Source: Pseudomonadota bacterium (GTDB lineage: Bacteria; Pseudomonadota; Alphaproteobacteria; Rhizobiales; Devosiaceae). Taken from it: a DNA stretch of 10,008 nt. The position numbers and the translations under genes were made by a program. The stretch covers positions 1 to 10,008 of the forward strand of contig JAEWCE010000312.1 of NCBI GenBank assembly GCA_023390785.1. Direction: 5' to 3'. Below, piece by piece: positions 4,994 to 10,008 of this stretch. The notes beneath the pieces are model-generated. The model ran no database searches. It saw nothing but the letters and a program-made list of their open reading frames with translations, and was not told the origin of the DNA. Position 1 is the first letter of the stretch; every line of letters begins with the position of its first letter.

Positions 4994-6464
4994 GGGCGAT
5001 GGCGTCGTGCCAGCCCTTCAGCTTTTTCTTGCGCAACCGTGGGTCCATCGAGGGATTGAACTGGCGGTCGAGCGACCAGCGCTTCGAAAATCCCTTCATG
5101 TCGGGCCACACGCCGGCCTTCCAGCCTGCGAGCCAGGCGGCACCGAGCGCGGTGGTTTCGAGGATTGTCGGCCGGTCGACCGGCACGTCCAGGATGTCGC
5201 TCAAGAACTGCATGGTCCAGTCGGAGGCGACCATGCCGCCATCGACACGCAGCACGGTATCGCGGGCACCTTTCCAGTCCTTGCGCATGGCCGCGAGCAA
5301 ATCCTGCGTCTGATAAGCGACCGATTCGAGCGCAGCCCGGGTGAGATCGCTCGGCCCGGTATTGCGGGTCAGGCCGTAGATGGCGCCGCGCGCCTCGGCA
5401 TCCCACCACGGCGCCCCGAGGCCGACGAAGGCGGGGACGAGATAAACATCGGAAGCCGCGTCGGACGCTTTTGCCAAAGCACCGGTCTCGGATGCATCCT
5501 TGAACAGCCTGAGCTTGTCCCGGAGCCACTGTACGGACGCTCCGGCCATGAAGATGGCCCCCTCGAGGGCATAGGTCGTCTGGCCGTCGAGCCGATAGGC
5601 AACTGTGGTCAGTAAGCGGTTGCGAGAGCGCACCATGTCGGTGCCCGTGTTGAGCAGGGCGAAGCAACCCGTGCCGTAGGTGGACTTCATCATGCCCGGC
5701 TGGAAGCAGGCCTGGCCGATGGTCGCCGCCTGTTGGTCGCCCGCGGCGCCGCGGATGGCAATGGCCGCGCCGAGCACGCTTTTGTCGCTGGTGCCGAAAT
5801 CGTCGGCATTGTCGCGGATTTCGGGGAGAATGGCGCGCGGCACGCGGAACAGCCGCAGCAGCTCGTCGTCCCAGTCGCCGGTCTCGATGTTGTAGAGCAG
5901 CGTGCGACAGGCATTGCTGGCATCGGTGGTGTGCGACCTGCCACCGGTCAGCCGCCAGATCAGCCAGCTCTCGACAGTGCCGAAGGCGAGCTCACCGTTT
6001 TCTGCGCGCTTGCGGGCGCCGGGCACATTGTCGAGCAGCCAGCCGATCTTGGTGGCGGAGAAATACGGATCGAGCAGCAGGCCGGTCTTGCGCGCCACCA
6101 GCTTTTCGGCGCCGGAGCGCTTCAGCCTCTCGCAGGCCTTGGACGTGCGGCGATCCTGCCAGACGATGGCGTTGTGAATGGCCTTGCCGGTTGCACGGTC
6201 CCATACAACGGTGGTTTCGCGTTGGTTGGTGATGCCGATGGCGGCGATGTCGGCGGCGGTGACGCCAGCCTTCTTGAGGGCGGTTTTCATCGACCACAGG
6301 CAGGTTGCCCAGATCTCCTCGGGCACATGCTCGACCCAGCCCGACGCGGGAAAATGCTGGGTGAACTCCATCTTGCCCATGCCCACGATCTGCTGCAGCT
6401 CGTTGAACACGATGGCGCGAGACGAGGTGGTGCCCTGGTCGATGGCGAGAATGTAGCCCGTCAT
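4977..6464 (-). CDS. glpK: glycerol kinase
   Basis: GlpK phosphorylates glycerol with ATP to sn-glycerol-3-phosphate, trapping it in the cytoplasm. The 495-residue protein is a complete FGGY-family kinase. The N-terminal phosphate loop DQGTTSSRA is at 9-17. The glycerol-binding residues known from E. coli match R82-E83 (NQRETT), Y134 (PYFSATK), and D243-Q244 (AGDQQAA). ATP-domain motifs include STYGTGCF, VDGGMVASDW and TTALGAAWLAG. The loop that binds fructose-1,6-bisphosphate in E. coli (GGKGGTR) is replaced by SVLGAAIAIRG, so FBP inhibition is unlikely. The ATG overlaps the glpD stop in an ATGA (4 bp), which argues for translational coupling and fixes the start; AAGG lies just upstream. No glpF or glpR is in the window, so uptake and regulation must be elsewhere. 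Confidence 0.98.
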   Translation of the reverse strand: MTGYILAIDQGTTSSRAIVFNELQQIVGMGKMEFTQHFPASGWVEHVPEEIWATCLWSMKTALKKAGVTAADIAAIGITNQRETTVVWDRATGKAIHNAIVWQDRRTSKACERLKRSGAEKLVARKTGLLLDPYFSATKIGWLLDNVPGARKRAENGELAFGTVESWLIWRLTGGRSHTTDASNACRTLLYNIETGDWDDELLRLFRVPRAILPEIRDNADDFGTSDKSVLGAAIAIRGAAGDQQAATIGQACFQPGMMKSTYGTGCFALLNTGTDMVRSRNRLLTTVAYRLDGQTTYALEGAIFMAGASVQWLRDKLRLFKDASETGALAKASDAASDVYLVPAFVGLGAPWWDAEARGAIYGLTRNTGPSDLTRAALESVAYQTQDLLAAMRKDWKGARDTVLRVDGGMVASDWTMQFLSDILDVPVDRPTILETTALGAAWLAGWKAGVWPDMKGFSKRWSLDRQFNPSMDPRLRKKKLKGWHDAIARTLTR

Positions 6465-7981
6465 GTCTTTGCCTTGGTGAAGCGCGCCTCGAGATAGGCG
6501 TCCAGTCGGGTCTTGTCCCCGGCGCCGACCCGGAGGCCCAGCTTGGTCCGGCGCCACAGCACGTCCTCGGCAGTGCGCGCCCATTCGTGCTCGACGAGGT
6601 AGTCAACCTCGCGCTGGGTAAGGTCGGCGCCGAACAATTCCCCGAGGTCTTCCATGCGGCGCGCCGAGCCGAGCAAGATTGTTGCGCGGGTGCCATACTG
6701 GCGGACCAGCCGGCGCAGCAGCCGGTCCGGCAGGCTGGGATAGGCCTCGTTGAGCTTTTCCACCTGGGCGTCGAACTCGCGCGGGCCGAACTCGCCGCCG
6801 GGCAGCTTGCTGGTCTTGGTCCACGGCTTCCCGCGCGCGCCGAGCACCTTTTCGATATGGCCAAGCGCTTCTTCGCTCAGCCGGCGGTGCGTCGTAAGCT
6901 TGCCGCCGAAGACATTGAGCAGCGCACCGGTCTGCGCGTCGCCTTCGGTCTTCAGCACATAGTCGCGGGTGGCCTCCTGCGCCTTGCTGGCGTGGTCGTC
7001 AAAGAGCGGGCGGACGCCGGCGTAGCTCCAGACGATGTCCTGCGCCATCACAGGTTTTTCGAAATACTCGGTGGCCGCGGCGAGCAGATATTGCGTCTCC
7101 TCCTCCGAGATGCGGACACCGTGGGGGTCGCCGGAAAAATCCTGGTCGGTGGTGCCGATCAGGGTGAAATCGCGCTCGTAGGGGATGGCAAAGATGATGC
7201 GGCCATCCTTGTTCTGGAAAAAGTAGGCGCGATCGTGGTCGAACAGGCGGCGCACCACGATGTGGCTGCCCTTGACCAGCCGGACGTTGTGCGCCTCGTT
7301 CTGGCCGAGGTCCTCGCGCAGCACCTGGTCGACCCAGGGACCGGCCGCGTTGACGAGGAAGCGCGCCTTGACGGTGCCCTTGAGCTTGCTGTCGACGTTT
7401 TGCAGCCGAACGGTCCACAGGCCATCGGCGCGGGTCGCCGAAATGACCTTTGTACGGGTCTGGATGACGGCGCCGCGGTCGGCGGCATCGCGGGCCGTGA
7501 GCGCAACGAGCCGGGCATCGTCCACCCAGCAATCGGAATATTCGAAGGCCTTGGTATAGCCATCCTTCAGCGGGCGGCCGATCGGATCGGTCCGGAGGTC
7601 GAGGGTGCGGGTCGGTGGCAGCAGTCTGCGGGCCCCGAGGTGGTCGTAGACGAACAGGCCGAGCCGTAGGAACCAGGCGGGCCTCAGGCCCTTGTGATGC
7701 GGCAGCACGAAGCGCATCGGCCAGATGATGTGCGGCGCCATGGCCCAGAGGATTTCGCGCTCGGCGAGGGCCTCGTGCACCAGGCGGAACTCGTAATATT
7801 CGAGATAGCGCAGGCCGCCATGCACCAGCTTGGTGGCGGCCGAGGAGGTGCCGGAGGCAAGGTCGCCCATTTCGGCCAGAAATACCGAATAGCCGCGCCC
7901 GGCCGCGTCGCGCGCAATACCGGCGCCGTTGACGCCACCGCCGATCACGAAGACGTCGGTGATGTTCTCTCGTTTGCTCAT
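6461..7981 (-). CDS. glpD: aerobic glycerol-3-phosphate dehydrogenase
   Basis: GlpD is an FAD enzyme at the inner membrane. It oxidises glycerol-3-phosphate to dihydroxyacetone phosphate and passes electrons to the quinone pool. The 506 residues are close to the E. coli length. The dinucleotide-binding motif is VIGGGVNGAG (12-21), the family signature GTSSAATKLVHGGLRYL is at 44-60, and later landmarks are LVNAAGPWVD, IPYERDFTLIGTTD, SYAGVRPLFDD and NVFGGKLTTHRRL, with substrate-binding Arg and Lys. A C-terminal DAO_C-type helical domain follows. I chose the ATG at 7981 (MSKRENITDVFV); another in-frame ATG at 7993 would add four residues, with GAGGGA directly before it, so the true start is not certain. 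glpK follows with a 4-bp overlap. Together they form the core pathway of glycerol and glycerophospholipid breakdown. Confidence 0.98.
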   Translation of the reverse strand: MSKRENITDVFVIGGGVNGAGIARDAAGRGYSVFLAEMGDLASGTSSAATKLVHGGLRYLEYYEFRLVHEALAEREILWAMAPHIIWPMRFVLPHHKGLRPAWFLRLGLFVYDHLGARRLLPPTRTLDLRTDPIGRPLKDGYTKAFEYSDCWVDDARLVALTARDAADRGAVIQTRTKVISATRADGLWTVRLQNVDSKLKGTVKARFLVNAAGPWVDQVLREDLGQNEAHNVRLVKGSHIVVRRLFDHDRAYFFQNKDGRIIFAIPYERDFTLIGTTDQDFSGDPHGVRISEEETQYLLAAATEYFEKPVMAQDIVWSYAGVRPLFDDHASKAQEATRDYVLKTEGDAQTGALLNVFGGKLTTHRRLSEEALGHIEKVLGARGKPWTKTSKLPGGEFGPREFDAQVEKLNEAYPSLPDRLLRRLVRQYGTRATILLGSARRMEDLGELFGADLTQREVDYLVEHEWARTAEDVLWRRTKLGLRVGAGDKTRLDAYLEARFTKAKT

Positions 7982-8122
7982 GGCGGCCCGCATTCCCTCG
8001 GACGTTCGTTATCGCCCGCGGCCCCGGTGCGCAACAGCCGCGGCCAGATTTATTGCCGCGGCCGCTTGACCGCAGGATGAACATGGGTTCTGCAGGTGCC
8101 TGCCCTCCCGCCTGCGGACGCC
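7982..8122. promoter_or_regulatory. divergent glpD / AEC transporter intergenic region with repeated CCGCGGCC
   Basis: This 141-bp stretch must hold the promoters for glpDK (reverse) and the AEC gene (forward). The octamer CCGCGGCC occurs three times, at 8016-8023, 8038-8045 and 8056-8063, so the starts are 22 and 18 bp apart. The last two copies extend to GCCGCGGCC and flank an AT-rich AGATTTATT. This could be an operator array or simply GC-rich sequence. TTGACC at 8066-8071 could be a forward -35 box, but no good -10 follows. On the reverse strand TTGCGC and GATAAC have a short 15-bp spacer. No promoter is assigned with confidence. Confidence 0.4.
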
Positions 8123-9058
8123 ATGTTCGACCTCGTCAACGTTATCCTGCCGGTCTTTGCCATCATCGGCGTGGGGTATCTCGCCGTGCGGTTCAGGCTG
8201 TTTCCGGCCGACGGCACCAAGGCGCTGGTGGCATTCGTCAACAATTTCGCGACGCCGTGCCTGTTGTGCGAGGCGATGCTGACCTCGGACTTCAATTCGA
8301 CGTTCAACCCGGCAATCATCTGGCCATTCTACATCGGAGCGCTGTTTTCGCTGGTTTCCGGCGGCCTGATCGCCCGCAAGCTGTTCAAGCAGCGACCGGG
8401 GGAAAGCGTGGCGTCCGGCTTCGCAGCGATGTTCACCAATACCGTGCTGATCGGCATCCCGGTGGTGCAGCGCGCCTATGGGTCGGCCGCCCTGCCCACG
8501 GTATTCTCGATCATCGCCTTCCACGCGCCGATGCTGATCACACTGGGCATGCTGGTCATGGAGGTGGCGCGCCGAGACGGGGCGCCGCTCAAGCAAACGG
8601 CAGCGGTGGCGGCGGTGCGCGTGGTGCAGAATCCGCTGCTCTGGGGCGTCGCGATCGGTGCCCTGGGCAACCGACTCGGGGTTAAGCTGCCGGAGCCGGG
8701 AACAGCGTTCCTGACGATGATGTCGGCCGCGGTACTTCCGGCCGCCTTGTTCGGGCTGGGCGGTGCGCTCAACGAATACCGGATTTCGGAAAGCTGGCGG
8801 ATCGCCAGCCTGATGAGCCTGTTCAAACTGGTGGTGCACCCGACCATCGCCTACCTGCTGATGGTGCCGATCCTGCATGTGCCGCTCGAGATGGCGCGCT
8901 ACGGGGTGCTGCTGGCGGCGATGCCAGCGGGCATCAACGCCTATGTATTTGCGACGTACTACGATCGCGGCGTGAACGTCGCTGCCAACGTCGTACTGAT
9001 CTCTACCGTAGCCTCGGTGGCGACGATCACGTTCTGGCTGTACGTACTGGGCCAATAG
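8123..9058 (+). CDS. AEC family transporter
   Basis: This 311-residue inner-membrane protein belongs to the auxin efflux carrier (AEC) family of secondary transporters, whose bacterial members move organic anions or remain uncharacterised. It is hydrophobic almost throughout, with roughly ten predicted membrane segments in two groups split by a polar loop near the middle (VARRDGAPLKQT). Family-like features are the opening VILPVFAIIGVGYLAVR, the proline-containing helix NTVLIGIPV (106-114), VVQNPLLWGVAIG, and near the C-terminus AAMPAGINAYVFA (about 265-277). I chose the ATG at 8123 because MFDLVNVILPVFA is the usual N-terminus; a GTG at 8096 would add nine residues. No strong ribosome site is seen for either. 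It is transcribed away from glpD, so shared regulation is possible, but the substrate cannot be read from the sequence. It is convergent with the transglutaminase-like gene. Confidence 0.9.
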   Translation: MFDLVNVILPVFAIIGVGYLAVRFRLFPADGTKALVAFVNNFATPCLLCEAMLTSDFNSTFNPAIIWPFYIGALFSLVSGGLIARKLFKQRPGESVASGFAAMFTNTVLIGIPVVQRAYGSAALPTVFSIIAFHAPMLITLGMLVMEVARRDGAPLKQTAAVAAVRVVQNPLLWGVAIGALGNRLGVKLPEPGTAFLTMMSAAVLPAALFGLGGALNEYRISESWRIASLMSLFKLVVHPTIAYLLMVPILHVPLEMARYGVLLAAMPAGINAYVFATYYDRGVNVAANVVLISTVASVATITFWLYVLGQ

Positions 9059-9082
9059 CGTCGCCGGGACTAGACGGCGACG
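9059..9082. terminator. inverted repeat at convergent gene ends, likely terminator
   Basis: CGTCGCCG (9059-9066) and CGGCGACG (9075-9082) form a perfect 8-bp stem with an 8-nt loop. It begins directly after the AEC stop and includes the reverse gene's TAG stop in the loop. A short ATTT follows on the forward side. It is well placed to end transcription from both sides, although the T-run is too short for a textbook intrinsic terminator. Confidence 0.5.
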
Positions 9083-9834
9083 ATTTCGACCGTTTCCTCA
9101 GGCATTTCGGCCCGCACCGGAACCGTGCGCAGCGGCGGACACGACATGGCGTCGAGGCCGGCGGCAAGCCGGACATGCGATTGCGTCGGACAGAGGTTCA
9201 GGGTGGGGTCGAAGCCGATCCAGCCGAGGCTGTCGTCCCAGGCTTCGGCCCAGGCATGGGCGCGGGCCGTTCCACCATCCTCGAGCAGATAGCCGGTGAC
9301 GTAGCGGGCGGCGAAACCCAGGGCGCGTACAGCACCAAGGAAGGCATGCGTCCGAGCAGCCGCCGTGATGTCGGTGCCCTGCGACTGCGCCTGGCCGGCG
9401 CTGTCCTGGGACTGCGCGCCTGCACGGTCGTGCACGCGGCCCATCAGCTCGTGGAACAGCGCGATGCGGGTGGAACCGCCGGCGAGCCCCTGCAGCAGGC
9501 TGGTGTCGGGCCTGGTTAGCGCCGTCGTGCGGCGGAACAGTGCCGGTACAGGATCGTATTGCAGGCGGCCAAGCACCCCAGCCTTGTCGATCGTGTTTAC
9601 TCGTCCCTCGGCCACCACAACGAGGTCGCCGGCCAGCTTCACCAGGCTGACCAATTGCGCGTGGTTGCCATAGCCGTCCTGGAAGCTCGCCGCGTCGGCG
9701 ATACCCGGCATGTCGATGGACCAGCGTTCTACCTCCTGCTGCGGCGTCGCCAACGGCGTCAGCAGCACATGCGCAACCGCCCGGGCCGGGGTCCCAAGGC
9801 TGAAACGCAGGGTGTGACGAAGGGTGAGCTGCAT
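9070..9834 (-). CDS. transglutaminase-like protein, catalytic cysteine missing
   Basis: This 254-residue protein belongs to the transglutaminase-like superfamily that is encoded with alpha-E and circularly permuted ATP-grasp genes. Residues 1 to about 110 are the beta-rich N-terminal region (LRHTLRFSLGTPAR, LLTPLATPQQEV, DGYGNHAQLVSL). The core covers about 150-215: FLGAVRALGFAARYVTGYL, then H193 in ARAHAWAEAW and D209 in GWIGFDPTLN, the expected His and Asp of the triad. The position that normally holds the nucleophilic Cys (GVCQDxxH pattern) is Ala158 (codon GCG) in TDITAAARTHAF, aligned through H163 and R177. Just before it is a low-complexity Gln/Ser/Gly linker (about 139-153). It may therefore be a non-catalytic binding or structural protein. 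Its ATG overlaps the alpha-E stop (TGATG). The operon continues beyond the window. Confidence 0.88.
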   Translation of the reverse strand: MQLTLRHTLRFSLGTPARAVAHVLLTPLATPQQEVERWSIDMPGIADAASFQDGYGNHAQLVSLVKLAGDLVVVAEGRVNTIDKAGVLGRLQYDPVPALFRRTTALTRPDTSLLQGLAGGSTRIALFHELMGRVHDRAGAQSQDSAGQAQSQGTDITAAARTHAFLGAVRALGFAARYVTGYLLEDGGTARAHAWAEAWDDSLGWIGFDPTLNLCPTQSHVRLAAGLDAMSCPPLRTVPVRAEMPEETVEIVAV

Positions 9835-10008
9835 CAGTAGAAATTGTAGCTTTCCGCCAGCGCGTCGGTGACCTGGTTGTTGCGCGCGATGAACTCGGTG
9901 AGGAACTCGTGCAGCCCATAGGCGAAGATGCGGTCCATGGAATTGCCGTCGAGCATGGCGTTGACCTCGGCGGCTGCGGCGGGGCCCCTGCCCCTGCCGC
10001 CGTAAATC
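9834..10008 (-). CDS. alpha-E domain (DUF403) protein, C-terminal fragment
   Basis: Only the last 57 residues are inside the window; the gene continues past the right edge and starts elsewhere. The visible end, NSMDRIFAYGLHEFLTEF and IARNNQVTDALAESYNFY, resembles the C-terminus of alpha-E (DUF403, COG2307) proteins: all-helical proteins of unknown biochemical role, encoded with ATP-grasp and transglutaminase-like genes, and in some genomes with the Anbu peptidase. The stop overlaps the ATG of the transglutaminase-like gene by one base, so the two are probably translated together. A Gly/Arg/Pro/Ala-rich stretch (GGRGRGPAAAAE) precedes the conserved end. The assignment rests on this short part plus the neighbour, so it is less certain than for a full gene. 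Confidence 0.75.
   Translation of the reverse strand, partial: IYGGRGRGPAAAAEVNAMLDGNSMDRIFAYGLHEFLTEFIARNNQVTDALAESYNFY

Noticed and set aside
5733..6497. Open frame on the + strand opposite glpK (254 codons)
   Set aside because: It is an antisense shadow of glpK with unnatural composition and no ribosome site or context.
6587..7669. Long open frame on the + strand opposite glpD (360 codons)
   Set aside because: It is antisense to an intact GlpD with all signatures, and its translation shows no recognisable domain.
9098..9919. 273-codon frame on the - strand at the right end
   Set aside because: It is out of frame with the transglutaminase-like and alpha-E genes, which both match known families and overlap by a coupled stop/start.

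Overview
The window reads as a chromosomal segment of a GC-rich alphaproteobacterium of the order Hyphomicrobiales (Rhizobiales). The evidence is the conserved run DUF2948 - hisD - UPF0262 - low-molecular-weight phosphatase - maf - yacG - tRNA-Phe, strong GC3 bias and very tight gene spacing. A Devosia-like lineage is a guess from sequence style and is not proven. No insertion sequence, prophage, CRISPR array or rRNA was seen.

Left part (245-3777, + strand): five tightly packed genes, probably one operon. They are a DUF2948 protein, histidinol dehydrogenase (hisD), one long protein that joins a UPF0262 domain to an active-looking tyrosine-phosphatase/arsenate-reductase-like domain, the Maf nucleotide pyrophosphatase, and the YacG gyrase inhibitor. 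Stop and start codons overlap at two junctions. The infA gene, which sits just before maf in many relatives, is absent here.

Middle part (3778-4963): a promoter-like site and tRNA-Phe (GAA, CCA encoded) are followed by two very short genes, each with a Shine-Dalgarno sequence and one predicted membrane segment. One runs forward (59 aa, GTG start) right behind the tRNA, with its ribosome site inside a possible hairpin. The other runs in reverse (54 aa), and the two 3' ends overlap by 35 bp. Next comes a CAP-domain (SCP/PR-1) lipoprotein with a Tat-like signal.

Right-centre (4977-7981, - strand): a glpD-glpK pair with a 4-bp ATGA overlap, encoding the two central steps of glycerol use: phosphorylation of glycerol and oxidation of glycerol-3-phosphate at the membrane. 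A short intergenic stretch with three copies of CCGCGGCC separates glpD from a divergent AEC-family transporter gene (8123-9058).

Right edge (9070-10008, - strand): a transglutaminase-like gene translationally coupled to the 3' end of an alpha-E (DUF403) gene that runs out of the window. This pair belongs to the widespread cassette of ATP-grasp, alpha-E and transglutaminase genes. Here the transglutaminase-like protein keeps the His and Asp of the catalytic triad but has alanine at the nucleophilic cysteine position.

The most interesting points are the UPF0262-phosphatase fusion, the cysteine-less transglutaminase-like protein, and the pair of overlapping small membrane-protein genes behind the tRNA.
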